Part shown: piece after piece, positions 19,107 to 28,412 of the stretch
Numbering within the stretch: position 1 is the stretch's first letter
Layout: every line of letters begins with the position of its first letter
From: Helicobacteraceae bacterium
GTDB lineage: Bacteria; Campylobacterota; Campylobacteria; Campylobacterales; SZUA-545
NCBI GenBank assembly: GCA_031275395.1
Contig: JAISOU010000032.1
Location: 1 to 64,000, forward strand
Direction of reading: 5' to 3'
DNA length: 64,000 nt
The notes under the pieces: generated by a model
Seen by the model: only the letters and a program-made list of their open reading frames with translations
What the model was told of the DNA's origin: nothing
The model's database searches: none
Made by a program: the position numbers and the translations under genes

Positions 19107-20375
19107 CTACAAGCCGATATCTAGCGCGACGCAGTTGCGCCCGCTCTTTTTGGCTTTGTAAAGCGCGAAATCGGCGCGTTTAACAAACTCTTCGACGCTC
19201 TCGCCCTCTTTTAACTCCGCCACGCCAAAGCTACAAGTGATTCGTCCGATCGACTCGAAAGTCTTACTCTCGATCAAAACGCGGAGCTTTTCCGCAATCG
19301 CGCTCGCGCCGCCTAGATCGCTCCCGGGAAGTAAAATCGCAAACTCTTCGCCGCCTATGCGCGCAAAAATATCGCTCTTTCTGATCTCGCCTCTAACGAG
19401 CCTCGCGATCTCGACAAGCGCCATATCTCCGGCGCCATGTCCAAAGTTGTCGTTGATCTCTTTGAAGCGATCGACGTCAAGACTGATGATCGACACCGCT
19501 CTTTCGCTCCGTTTGACGCATATTTCGCGGGAAACTTCGTCGTCAAACTTTCTGCGATTGAAAATCTTGGTAAGCGAATCGGTCAGCGCGTCGCTAAGCG
19601 CCCTTTCGCGCTCTTTGGCGATGCGTGTAATGTCGGCAAACGACGCGATAATCCAATCCTTTTGGTCGATCCGATCGGCTTTAACGACAAAACTACCGCT
19701 CTTTGCGTTATCTTTTAACGACCTCATTCTTACGATGCGACTACGCTCTTTCGTTTTGGCAAGCTCCGCGATCCATTTGGTATATTTTCGATTCGGATCG
19801 CCTTTGGAAAATAGACGCTCAATCAAGCAATTCGCGTTAAAGCTCTCTATATCAGCTTCGCCCGCGAACTCCAAAAACGCGCGGTTCGCATAAACAATCC
19901 GTTCTTCTTGTAAAACCAACATCATTACGGATACGTTGTTTAAGATTTTTTCGTTAAGCGCGCCTTGCGCGTAGCCGCCGCGTTTTGTTAAAATCTGGCT
20001 TCCAATACGGCGCACCGCCCGCGCAAGCATATCGGTCGAAACGGGCTTTTTCAGGTAGCAATCAACTCCTAGATCGATCGAGCGCATAAGAAAGTTTTCG
20101 TCGCTAAAAGCCGTAGTTACAATCGATCTGGCTTTCTTGTCGCTCTCTTTGATCCGCTCGAGTAGATCTAGCCCGTTCATATTGGGCATTCTCACATCGA
20201 CGATAACCAGATCGGGATGATACTGCGCGTAATAGACGAGTCCGCCTTCGCCGTCGCTCGCCTCGTATAGCTCCTTGACGCGGCGGCGTAAAAAACCGCC
20301 GACAACCTCTCGCGTTTGCGCTTCGTCTTCGACGTATAAAACGCTAATATCGAGAGGCGCTTCGGTTTCGGTCAT
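19107..20375 (-). CDS. Response regulator with PAS and diguanylate cyclase (GGDEF) domains
   Basis: The 422-residue product has an N-terminal receiver (phosphoacceptor D60 in VIVDVRMP, conserved K109/K110 before P), a PAS-like middle part (about 140-250) and a C-terminal GGDEF domain with an intact GGEEF (341-345). An inhibitory RxxD site (R332-D335) sits five residues upstream. It should therefore synthesise c-di-GMP with product feedback. It overlaps the end of the mshE-like gene by 4 bp, so expression is coupled to the pilus ATPase. The cognate kinase is not in the window. Confidence 0.93.
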   Translation of the reverse strand: MTETEAPLDISVLYVEDEAQTREVVGGFLRRRVKELYEASDGEGGLVYYAQYHPDLVIVDVRMPNMNGLDLLERIKESDKKARSIVTTAFSDENFLMRSIDLGVDCYLKKPVSTDMLARAVRRIGSQILTKRGGYAQGALNEKILNNVSVMMLVLQEERIVYANRAFLEFAGEADIESFNANCLIERLFSKGDPNRKYTKWIAELAKTKERSRIVRMRSLKDNAKSGSFVVKADRIDQKDWIIASFADITRIAKERERALSDALTDSLTKIFNRRKFDDEVSREICVKRSERAVSIISLDVDRFKEINDNFGHGAGDMALVEIARLVRGEIRKSDIFARIGGEEFAILLPGSDLGGASAIAEKLRVLIESKTFESIGRITCSFGVAELKEGESVEEFVKRADFALYKAKKSGRNCVALDIGL

Positions 20376-22081
20376 GATTTTGCTACGCGTATAACTTCCT
20401 CTAGCGTAGTTTCTCCGCTAGCGACCTTGCGAAGCCCGTCGGAGAACATTTCGTCGAAGCCCGCCTTTCTCGCTTCGCTTATAATCTGCGATTTCGCCGC
20501 GTTGGCGACGATTAAACTCGCGATGTTTTCGTTAATCTCCAGCACTTCGCTGATCATAGTGCGTCCTGCGTAGCCGCTCATTCCGCACTTGGGACAACCT
20601 TCGCCTTTATAAAAAGTAATCTTGTTAAGATCGACTTCCGCAGGCGCCATATGTTTGATCCGCTCTATTAACTCTTTGGGGTATTTGACCTCTTTTTTGC
20701 AATGAGCGCATATTTTTCGTACAAGCCGCTGCGCCTGAATCGCCACAACCGACGAAGCGAGCAAAAACGGCTCTACGCCCATATCGGTTACGCGGGTAAT
20801 CGCGCTTGGCGCGTCGTTGGTGTGAAGCGTGGTGAAAACTAAGTGTCCCGTTAGCGCCGCTTGGATCGCGATCGAGATCGTTTCTTTGTCGCGCGACTCG
20901 CCGATCATGATAATATCGGGGTCTTGGCGCAAGATCGAGCGTAAAGCGCCCGCAAAGGTCAGCCCCGCTTTTTCATTAACCTGAACCTGCTGGAGCATCT
21001 CCATACGATACTCCACTGGATCCTCAACGGTGATCATCTTATGCGTTACGCTTTTGACCTCGTTAAGCGCCGCGTAAAGCGACGTAGTTTTACCGCTTCC
21101 CGTCGGGCCTGTAACGAAAACGATCCCGTCGGGTCTTCGCATAGCCCTACGGAAACGTTCTAGGTTGGCGGGCGTGAAACCCATCTCGTCGAGGCGAACA
21201 AGCGTTTTACTCTTGTCCAAAATCCGCATAACGATCGATTCGCCATGAGCGATCGGTAACGTGGAAAGACGAAAGTCAAACTCTTTGTTATCGACCGTAA
21301 AGCTAAAACGCCCGTCCTGCGGCTTGCGCCTTTCGCCGATATCGAGATCTCCTAGAAGTTTAATACGCGAGCTTAAAGGCGGGTAAAGATCGGATTCAAA
21401 AACGAATTGCTCGGTCAAAACGCCGTCGATACGCACGCGCACAAGACAGCTATTTTCGCTCGGTTCGACGTGAATATCGCTTCCCCTCCGAAACACGGCC
21501 GTTTTAATGATGATCTCGATTAGACGCATAACCGCCGATTCGCCGTGCGCGTTTGCTAGCGTTACCTCCGCCGCGCCAGAAGCCATCTCCCTGCGGATTT
21601 CGTTTAACGTAGAGCGAAGCCCCTCTTGCGTTTCAATCCGCGCCACGATCCTCTGCACTTCGGATTGCGCGGTGATTGCGAGAATTAAAGGTTTGTCGGG
21701 AAGAGCGCGTTGAACCGCGTCCTGCGCCGCAATATCGAGCGGATCGACGAAAGCGATCAGATAACCGTCGATCTCTTCGCGCACGGGAACGATCGAAAAA
21801 CGTTTCAGGGCGTTGACATTGAGTTTAGAAGCGAGCTTCATATCACCCTCGAACGTGCCCGGCTCAAGGTATTGAACGCGCATTTGCTCCGCTAAAGTTT
21901 TTAGCACCTTCTCTTCGGATACAAGCCCTTCATCGACGATGAGTTGCCCTAATTTACGCCTTTTGCTATCGTTTTTTTGCAAATCAAGGACGCGATCTAA
22001 CTCCTCTTTTGTGATTAGTTCCGCGGCGACTAAAACGTCGCCAAGCTTAACCTTTCTAAAACTACTAACAGAGTAATCCAT
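20372..22081 (-). CDS. mshE: MshE/GspE-family extension ATPase
   Basis: This hexameric ATPase class powers assembly of type IV pili or type II secretion pseudopili from the inner face of the membrane. The 569-residue product has an N-terminal MshEN-type domain with two tandem motifs (LGDVLVAAELITKEELDRVL; LGQLIVDEGLVSEEKVLKTL), Walker A GPTGSGKTT, the Asp box and Walker B region, and a four-cysteine zinc site (CAHC, CPKCG). In Vibrio MshE the MshEN motifs bind c-di-GMP; here Lys replaces the usual Arg before each LG. It is followed, with a 4-bp overlap, by a diguanylate cyclase gene. Confidence 0.93.
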   Translation of the reverse strand: MDYSVSSFRKVKLGDVLVAAELITKEELDRVLDLQKNDSKRRKLGQLIVDEGLVSEEKVLKTLAEQMRVQYLEPGTFEGDMKLASKLNVNALKRFSIVPVREEIDGYLIAFVDPLDIAAQDAVQRALPDKPLILAITAQSEVQRIVARIETQEGLRSTLNEIRREMASGAAEVTLANAHGESAVMRLIEIIIKTAVFRRGSDIHVEPSENSCLVRVRIDGVLTEQFVFESDLYPPLSSRIKLLGDLDIGERRKPQDGRFSFTVDNKEFDFRLSTLPIAHGESIVMRILDKSKTLVRLDEMGFTPANLERFRRAMRRPDGIVFVTGPTGSGKTTSLYAALNEVKSVTHKMITVEDPVEYRMEMLQQVQVNEKAGLTFAGALRSILRQDPDIIMIGESRDKETISIAIQAALTGHLVFTTLHTNDAPSAITRVTDMGVEPFLLASSVVAIQAQRLVRKICAHCKKEVKYPKELIERIKHMAPAEVDLNKITFYKGEGCPKCGMSGYAGRTMISEVLEINENIASLIVANAAKSQIISEARKAGFDEMFSDGLRKVASGETTLEEVIRVAKS

Positions 22082-22090
22082 AGCGCGCTC

Positions 22091-22633
22091 TTACCAATAT
22101 AGATGTTGGGCGACGAGCGTTCCGTCGCTGTACCTGCGAATACGCACCTTGAAGCGCCCGTTTTCGGTAATGCTATCGAGCAAAGCCTGATCGGTTCCTA
22201 GGTCGATCATATAAGAGCCATCGTTGCGTTTTTCATATTTGCCCCGCGCGTAGGCGTTGAAAACCTTAGATATGATATGCGGCGTGTCTGGCAAATAGGT
22301 ATCGCCCAGATCTACGCCGTCGGCTAACGCCTGATAGAGTAGCTTTTTTTGCAACGCGACGCTCAGAATATAACTCGCGTTTTGGCGGTTGCCGGGAGTT
22401 TCGCGCATATAGATACCCGCTAGCGCGGCGTAGTCGATATAGTCGCTATTTAAGCAGGCAAAGCCGTAAGCGTTGAGAAACGTTTCGTCGTTTTTGTAAG
22501 TCCGCGCAATTTTCGCGCCCTCTAAACACGCCTTTTCGTATTCCTTTTTTTGATAAAGTTCGAGCGTCTTATCCGTCGGCGACGCCGCATAGAGCGAAGC
22601 CAAAGTAAACGATAAAATAATTAGAAGTCTCAT
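22091..22633 (-). CDS. Exported protein of the Msh operon, unknown function
   Basis: The 180-residue product has a clear signal peptide (MRLLIILSFTLASLYAA) and a helical region with TPR-like spacing (YQKKEYEKACLEGAKIA). The C-terminal part (about 125-180) is strand-rich. It overlaps the upstream TPR gene by 4 bp and ends 9 bp before mshE, so it belongs to the pilus/secretion operon. A periplasmic assembly role is inferred from context only. Confidence 0.7.
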   Translation of the reverse strand: MRLLIILSFTLASLYAASPTDKTLELYQKKEYEKACLEGAKIARTYKNDETFLNAYGFACLNSDYIDYAALAGIYMRETPGNRQNASYILSVALQKKLLYQALADGVDLGDTYLPDTPHIISKVFNAYARGKYEKRNDGSYMIDLGTDQALLDSITENGRFKVRIRRYSDGTLVAQHLYW

Positions 22634-23448
22634 CTTGTTCCTCCGTCTGATTCAATCTGTAAAAGTAAAGCGCTAAGACGAGCCGACGATCGCGCGTTAA
22701 GATAGCCTCTTAGCGCGTTGATAGCGCGATCGCGCGCGCCCAACTTGTAGCTTGCCTGCGCGAAAACCGCCCAACTGCGCTCGTCTTTTTCGTTCAGCTC
22801 GTTTGCGCGTAAAGCCCAAGAGTAGGCTTTTTGAAAATCGTTTTGCTTCAAGTAGGTTTCCGCAATATCGACCGCTTTAGAGTAAGTAGGTTGTCTATTA
22901 AAGGCGTCTTCTAAATCTTTTAGGGTAGAAACTTTCGACATAGAAACGTTTGCGCCTCTTGTCGTCGGTTGCGAATAATTTTGCGACGATCGAACGATCG
23001 GAGAAACGTTTTGTACGGGCGGGGGCGAAGATTCGGCGATCGCCAACGCCACGCGCCGATCGAGATCGGTGATAAAATCGTAATTGGCGCTAAGTCTCAT
23101 CTTTGGTTTAGTCGGAACGTAACGCTCCGCTTTTGGCGAACTCGCAACCTCGATCGGCAAAGTCGGTTGGCTCTCGACCGCGATTGGTTGCGTCGATTGA
23201 TTTACGGATTCGCGCGGAGTTTGATCGGGCGTTTTTTGCTCGATAGGTTTTGGATCGGATACGATTACGCCCCCGCCGCTAACGACCGTTTGCGTCTGCT
23301 CTTGCGCTTCAATCTCTTTTTCGCCCAATAAAAAATAGACGACCGACGCGCCCGCTATAAGCGTTACGACAAACAAAGAGGCGGTTTTTAGTATTTTTTT
23401 TGTCTTATAAATAATCCAGCTTCGTTCAAGCCGATCGATTCTATCCAT
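22630..23448 (-). CDS. MshN-like membrane-anchored TPR protein
   Basis: The 272-residue protein has one membrane helix (about 22-43), a proline-, glutamine- and threonine-rich periplasmic linker (about 50-165), and a C-terminal TPR region (from about 175, with AFNRQPTYSKAVDIAETYLK). This layout matches MshN of MSHA pilus loci, though the sequence match is not strong enough to be certain. It starts two bases after the stop region of the AAA ATPase gene and overlaps the next gene by 4 bp. Confidence 0.7.
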   Translation of the reverse strand: MDRIDRLERSWIIYKTKKILKTASLFVVTLIAGASVVYFLLGEKEIEAQEQTQTVVSGGGVIVSDPKPIEQKTPDQTPRESVNQSTQPIAVESQPTLPIEVASSPKAERYVPTKPKMRLSANYDFITDLDRRVALAIAESSPPPVQNVSPIVRSSQNYSQPTTRGANVSMSKVSTLKDLEDAFNRQPTYSKAVDIAETYLKQNDFQKAYSWALRANELNEKDERSWAVFAQASYKLGARDRAINALRGYLNARSSARLSALLLQIESDGGTR

Positions 23449-24243
23449 TTAGAACATTCCTAATTCAATCGCCGCCATCTCGATATATTTATTGGAAAAA
23501 CGTCTCGGCAGTTTATGCGGTCTGTTTTGCTCGTAATCGTCCAATAGATCGAAAAAACGGTTCATCAGTCTGTTTAGATCGCGCAGGTTTCCGCGCGTAA
23601 GATCGTATATTCTATCAAAGTTTGCCTGACTAAAACGTTCGTAAAACTCGGAAAGCTCGCCAAGCAACAGCTTGGTTTCGATAAATCGCGGAACTTCGGC
23701 GGGCTCGATCGGGGAACAGTCGATATTTTCAAAGGTGCGCGTTCGGAAATGCTCCTTTGCCAATACGTCTTCTTGATCGACGCGGTGAACTACGACGACA
23801 AAGCGAAAAACGCCCTCGTTTGAAAGCATTCTGATCCACTCGAGACGATCCTCGTCGTAAAGTTGCGCTTCGTCAAGTAAGATATAGATCGGCTTAATCT
23901 CTCCTTCGCTAAAAGCGGCGATAAGCCCGTGCATATCTTTCGATTTGACGGTCTTGCCATAGAGCGATTTATATATCACAAAAAGCTGTTCGTTCGTAAA
24001 AGTCGCGCTCGAATAGAAAAACATCGGATATCGATCGCGCTGATCGTGATAGAAACGCCTCAACACATAGCTTTTGCCTGTGCCGGGCGTTCCCGTGATC
24101 AGTAAGATTTTGAATGGGTTTTTGAAAGCGTTTTCAATTCGGCTATAGACCTGACTTGTGCGCGTCAAAAGGACGTAATAAGAGTTGCTTTCGCTATCCT
24201 CAAACAACGTCCTCGCGCGCGCATAGAGCCTATCACTCGTCAT
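23449..24243 (-). CDS. mshM: MshM/ExeA-type AAA ATPase
   Basis: The product of about 264 residues has Walker A GTPGTGKS (about residue 51) and Walker B IYILLDEAQ followed by the sensor region. This is the ExeA/MshM ATPase family, which remodels peptidoglycan attachment or helps assemble the secretin in type II secretion and MSHA systems. No C-terminal peptidoglycan-binding domain is present, matching MshM rather than ExeA. The ATG at 24243 is chosen over the TTG just upstream. The gene overlaps the secretin gene by 11 bp. Confidence 0.85.
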   Translation of the reverse strand: MTSDRLYARARTLFEDSESNSYYVLLTRTSQVYSRIENAFKNPFKILLITGTPGTGKSYVLRRFYHDQRDRYPMFFYSSATFTNEQLFVIYKSLYGKTVKSKDMHGLIAAFSEGEIKPIYILLDEAQLYDEDRLEWIRMLSNEGVFRFVVVVHRVDQEDVLAKEHFRTRTFENIDCSPIEPAEVPRFIETKLLLGELSEFYERFSQANFDRIYDLTRGNLRDLNRLMNRFFDLLDDYEQNRPHKLPRRFSNKYIEMAAIELGMF

Positions 24244-25807
24244 CAAACTCTTTCAGCTTGGGTTCTCTATTAACCTGAACCTCTTTGATAGATTCAAGCA
24301 TAGATTCGCTAAAACCAAGCGCTTTAAGCGACGGTTGCGGTTTATTATCCACAACGATGCTAGGGGTAAGCACAAACACAATTTCGCGATTCGTTACGCT
24401 CGTCGTTTTGGAGCCAAACAGCTTGCCCAAAAAGGGAATATCGCCTAACAACGGGATTTTATTTTCATGCACGTCGTTACGAGTGTCAATCAAACCGCCA
24501 AGTACAATCACGTCTCTATCGCGCACCCGCACAACCGAGCTAATTCTGTGGCTTTTAGTGTCGGGCGCAATTTGACGCACGCCGAATATATCGTTGCCTA
24601 AAGTGTCTGTACCAATAAGCGGAGGTTTAATGTCATTCTCGCGCACCAGATCGCTAAAAGAGGGGTTTAACCGTAGCGTAATATAGCCGTCCTCGTCAAT
24701 CTGCGGCGTAATATCCAAAAGCACGCCGACAAAAAGCGAATCGTTCTCGGCGCTCTGCGTCGAAGAACCGCTGGAACTACCCGAAAGCGTGGTGCTAGAT
24801 AGCGTTTGGTAGTTAAGATTCCTACCGACGCTAATCAGCGTGGGCTGATTGTTCATCGCAAGCACTTTAGGATTGGATAGCGACCTTGTTTCGCCCTGCG
24901 TCTTTAAGAAGTTAAACATTCCCGCAGCGTTGAACCTTACGCCCCCGCTAAAGATAAACCCTTTATCGACGGTTCGATCAGACGTATGTTGAGTCCACGC
25001 GTCGTTGTAATGGTAATTGCCAACAGTACCACCGCCGCTACTATCGCCAAAGTTAATCGACAGCGCCGACCAATCGATACCGCTGGTATTCTCATCCTCT
25101 AAGAGAACTTCGTAGATCTGAACGTCGATTAACACCTGCTTTTTAAGCGAAGTAAGGAGCTTATCAAGGTATTCGCTAACGCGATCGATCTGACGACGCG
25201 TCCCCGTTACCGAAACCAAACCGCTGGTAGGATTGACGAACACGGAGTTTTTCGAACCCGCCACCGCGCCGTCTTCGGGACGGTTTAAAATAGAACCGAT
25301 CTCCTCGCCAAGCGTCGTCCATAGATCAAACTTCTCTTCGGTCTTGATTGTAGTCGTGCTATCGCTACTGGAGCTATCCGACCCAGACGAGCTACTGCTA
25401 CTACCCGTAGCGGTGCCAATTTTAACGTCTGCGCTACTCGATCCAGAGCGGCTGTTATTAACGAAATCCACTCTGAACAACCGCGTATCCAAATAACGAA
25501 TAGTTAGCAGATCGTTAACAAGCGTTCCGTGCAAATTCGCTCTCTGCAAGAAGAAATCGACCGCCTCGTCGGCGCTAACCGCGCGTAGGGTTACATAACC
25601 GATCTGCGCCGATTCAAACTGCGCTTGAGTCCCCTCCCCTTCAAGCGAAAGCGATAAATCGCACTCGTCAATAATCGACAAGAGCGCGTCTTTAAGCCCG
25701 ATCGGCTCCTTGATCGACACGTCAAATCTTTCCCCAGGGCAAGCCGCGTATGTTGCGACCGCCAAAGCGAACGCAATAGTCAATGCTCTCAGCGCTCTCA
25801 TTTTCAT
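24233..25807 (-). CDS. mshL: MshL-type outer-membrane secretin
   Basis: Secretins form the gated outer-membrane ring through which pili or secreted proteins pass. The 524-residue product has a signal peptide (MKMRALRALTIAFALAVATYA), an STN/N0-type domain (about 30-105), a serine-rich low-complexity linker (about 130-150), an N1/N2-type domain, and the C-terminal secretin domain with VIVLGGLIDTR, KIPLLGDIPFLGKLF and a final strand ending in REIVFVLTPSIV. It is not visibly a lipoprotein. It overlaps the upstream and downstream genes by 4 and 11 bp. Confidence 0.92.
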   Translation of the reverse strand: MKMRALRALTIAFALAVATYAACPGERFDVSIKEPIGLKDALLSIIDECDLSLSLEGEGTQAQFESAQIGYVTLRAVSADEAVDFFLQRANLHGTLVNDLLTIRYLDTRLFRVDFVNNSRSGSSSADVKIGTATGSSSSSSGSDSSSSDSTTTIKTEEKFDLWTTLGEEIGSILNRPEDGAVAGSKNSVFVNPTSGLVSVTGTRRQIDRVSEYLDKLLTSLKKQVLIDVQIYEVLLEDENTSGIDWSALSINFGDSSGGGTVGNYHYNDAWTQHTSDRTVDKGFIFSGGVRFNAAGMFNFLKTQGETRSLSNPKVLAMNNQPTLISVGRNLNYQTLSSTTLSGSSSGSSTQSAENDSLFVGVLLDITPQIDEDGYITLRLNPSFSDLVRENDIKPPLIGTDTLGNDIFGVRQIAPDTKSHRISSVVRVRDRDVIVLGGLIDTRNDVHENKIPLLGDIPFLGKLFGSKTTSVTNREIVFVLTPSIVVDNKPQPSLKALGFSESMLESIKEVQVNREPKLKEFDDE

Positions 25808-26217
25808 CCACCTACCTTCACGATGTATTTGTTTTTCTGCGCGCCGTCGTTTAACGATAGCGCCTTTCTTGCTTTGCCGTTGATTAAGATCACGGAATCA
25901 ACCAACACTCTTTGAATCCTCCAACCGCCAACGGTCGTTTCCCCCGCCTTCTTCCACTCGCCGTTAATTAACGCCCTAGTCCCTATAACCGATTCCAACT
26001 TCGGCTCTTTGGGCGCCGCTACCGCCACGACGGGAGCGCCCCCCTCGTCGAGTCTTGGCGGATAGAAAAACGGATTGCGAAAGAACGGCAACTCGGGACG
26101 ATTCGCTTCCGCGATCTCCGTCATCTGCGATTCTACGATCTCAATATCCTTTGGATCGGGTTGCGCGGCGCCAAAAACCAACGAAGCGCCTAAAACTAAC
26201 AGAACGATCTTTTTCAT
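25804..26217 (-). CDS. MshK-like periplasmic pilus assembly protein
   Basis: The 137-residue product has a signal peptide (MKKIVLLVLGASLVFGAA), a proline-rich middle and a C-terminal strand-rich region (VIGTRALINGEWKKAGE to SLNDGAQKN) resembling the small MshK/PilP-like proteins that link the inner-membrane platform to the secretin. The chosen ATG at 26217 follows a GGGGG run at good spacing; an in-frame TTG four codons upstream is less likely. It overlaps its neighbours by 4 bp on both sides. Confidence 0.7.
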   Translation of the reverse strand: MKKIVLLVLGASLVFGAAQPDPKDIEIVESQMTEIAEANRPELPFFRNPFFYPPRLDEGGAPVVAVAAPKEPKLESVIGTRALINGEWKKAGETTVGGWRIQRVLVDSVILINGKARKALSLNDGAQKNKYIVKVGG

Positions 26218-26861
26218 CTTAGCCCCCAAAGTACGCTTTTAGCCTTAAACGCCACGCGATTTTCCTCGTCGATTTCAAGCGATAACGCCTCGATCGGCGT
26301 AATCTTTTCGCTCGCCTCGACCAAAAAGAGATAACGAAGTACGGAGGTAAAACCGCCGCGCCCGTTAAGATCAACCGACATAACGGGATTGAAGCCGGGT
26401 TTCTCCGCTTCGACTACGTTCTCCTGAACGAGAATCGAAACTTGGTAATCCGTAGCTTTTTGGGTAACAAAGTCCAAATGTTGCGCCCACTCCAACCGCG
26501 TAAAGAATAGGTGATCGAGCTCGGTTAAACGCGATTGGATATAAGCTTCGGTCGCCACAACGCGTTCAATGTTGTCTTGTAATAATTGCGTTTCGACGCG
26601 CAATCGCTCGACCTCTTGCAATCCGCCGCTTTGCCTGAAGTCTTCGATCTCCTTATAATTTCTCTCATAAATCGCTCGCTTTTCCACGCTAACCTTCTCG
26701 ACCTTTGGAATGACAAACTTCCAGTCTCCCAGTAAAAGCAACGCGGGAATCGCAAGGGCGATCAGATAAAGCTCGTTTGACTTGCGAGATTTCAGCCAAT
26801 CGTCTAGCCGCGTAACCAAAGAGTCAAACTTGGCTCCCAGTCCTTCATTTTTGGCGCTCAT
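26214..26861 (-). CDS. MshJ/PilO-like inner-membrane platform protein
   Basis: The 215-residue product has one membrane helix (about 31-50), a long coiled coil (about 60-115) and a C-terminal ferredoxin-like domain (about 130-210, SILVQENVV and SLEIDEENRVAFKAK), the plan of PilO/GspM/MshJ. Such proteins brace the pilus motor across the inner membrane. It overlaps the genes on either side by 4 bp. Assignment rests on topology and operon position. Confidence 0.75.
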   Translation of the reverse strand: MSAKNEGLGAKFDSLVTRLDDWLKSRKSNELYLIALAIPALLLLGDWKFVIPKVEKVSVEKRAIYERNYKEIEDFRQSGGLQEVERLRVETQLLQDNIERVVATEAYIQSRLTELDHLFFTRLEWAQHLDFVTQKATDYQVSILVQENVVEAEKPGFNPVMSVDLNGRGGFTSVLRYLFLVEASEKITPIEALSLEIDEENRVAFKAKSVLWGLR

Positions 26862-28384
26862 GGCAACCTCACTTTCAGCTCGGCGGTAAACGCGCCGTTT
26901 TCGCCTTTAACAATCTTGTTCAACTCGGGTTGATAGTTGTCTTCGGCTAACCGTTCAAGCAATTTGGTAATTTGGGTGTCGCGTCCCGCTCTAATCTGCG
27001 CCGCAACGCCGCGTCCCTTCATATCGATCGATACAAGACGCACGCTTAACTCCGTTAGCCGTTCAAACAAACCCGCCAAACCGGTCGCCGCAGGTTGCGA
27101 CAAAACGCGCATCTCGTGAACTTTGGTAAGCAGTCCTTTTGCGTCGTTTAGTTTAGTTTGCTCGGCTTGTAGTTGCGCTTGCAACGTATCGCGCTGCCCG
27201 ATAAGCATCGCTCGCTCGCTCTTTAAACGTTCAAAGGTGTCCCGCGTCTGTTGTAGATCCGACATCTGAGCTTTATCCCTATACATAAACCAACCGATAA
27301 GTCCGCCGTAGTATAGAGGCCAAGCAAGCGCGACGACCAAAGACGCCGCGATCCAAGCGACCGCTTTCCCTCCAGGTCTTGATAAAAGCGAGCCCGGTCG
27401 GCTTTTTACCGTGCAATTAAAAGGGTTCGCGTTAAGGTTATTGACGATGTTATCCGCTTCAAGAAGCGTAAGCACCGCCATCTGATCGACGTATTGATCG
27501 CTTTTTGTGAAGAAGGGCGTATAAAAGACAAACTCGTGTCCTTCAATCTCCAAAAGCTCCTGCGCTAAATCCTCAAGACCCGGCACAGTCCCTTCGCTCG
27601 TACCGATAAAGACGCGATCAAGATTGGTTACGCCGGCGATCCTGCCCGCGTAGAGCAGTATGTTTTTAACGCCGAAAAGCGCGTTTGAAATTGCCTCGCG
27701 CAAGTCAGCCAACGCGCTAAGGTTCTGCTCCTTATTCTCGCTTGCCGAAGCGCTTGTGAGCATCGAAACAAAGTCTTCGTACTCCATTCGCGCATGGCTT
27801 AACTGCGAGTAGGAATCCATCAGCTTCTTGATGCCGTGATCCTGACTTTTGCCATAGACGTATTCGCCGCCTTCAAAAATCGAGATAACGAGAGAATCTT
27901 TTTGGAAATAGATGAAAACGTCGCGCTTTGGCTCCAAAATGTTGGCGTTGTAAAGCGCGTAAGGAAGAGTGCTGGTAGGAACTACCGAATCGATATACGG
28001 CGCGTAAGAAAGAAGCGAATTCGTCGCGCCCTCTAGCGCGCCAAACGAAGCCGCTATAGCTCCTATCGTCCATTGTCGTTCGTCCTGCCGACTGATCCGT
28101 TTCGTAAAAGAGGTCTTGTATTCCAACATCGGGTTTAACCCCGCGTCTTGGAACACTTTGATCTCGACATTCTCGGCTAGCTGCTCGTTCGTCATATCCC
28201 GAGCAACGTCGAACTGGTGGAAAATAAGCTCTTTATCCGGAAACGCTACTACTGTACATCCCGGATTTTCAAGCTCCGCCAGATCGTCTTGCCTGACCTC
28301 GTCGCCTAATAGCGTCCAACATTTGTCGGGCGTGGAAGCTAAGTAAGCGACCCTTGCCTTAGACGCTAGTTTGTTGTTTGCCAA
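26858..28384 (-). CDS. MshI-like protein, PilM-type domain fused to a PilN-type part
   Basis: The 508-residue product begins with an actin-like PilM/MshI domain (about 1-330), followed by one membrane helix (about 342-362), a coiled coil (about 370-420) and a short PilN-like periplasmic domain. In MSHA loci MshI joins the cytoplasmic ring to the inner-membrane platform. It is the first gene of the operon: 28 bp separate it from csd6 upstream, so the Msh genes may be read from the csd6 side or from a promoter not clearly visible here. Confidence 0.8.
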   Translation of the reverse strand: MANNKLASKARVAYLASTPDKCWTLLGDEVRQDDLAELENPGCTVVAFPDKELIFHQFDVARDMTNEQLAENVEIKVFQDAGLNPMLEYKTSFTKRISRQDERQWTIGAIAASFGALEGATNSLLSYAPYIDSVVPTSTLPYALYNANILEPKRDVFIYFQKDSLVISIFEGGEYVYGKSQDHGIKKLMDSYSQLSHARMEYEDFVSMLTSASASENKEQNLSALADLREAISNALFGVKNILLYAGRIAGVTNLDRVFIGTSEGTVPGLEDLAQELLEIEGHEFVFYTPFFTKSDQYVDQMAVLTLLEADNIVNNLNANPFNCTVKSRPGSLLSRPGGKAVAWIAASLVVALAWPLYYGGLIGWFMYRDKAQMSDLQQTRDTFERLKSERAMLIGQRDTLQAQLQAEQTKLNDAKGLLTKVHEMRVLSQPAATGLAGLFERLTELSVRLVSIDMKGRGVAAQIRAGRDTQITKLLERLAEDNYQPELNKIVKGENGAFTAELKVRLP

Positions 28385-28412
28385 TCTATCCCTCCTTCTC
28401 CCTAAGCTAAGT

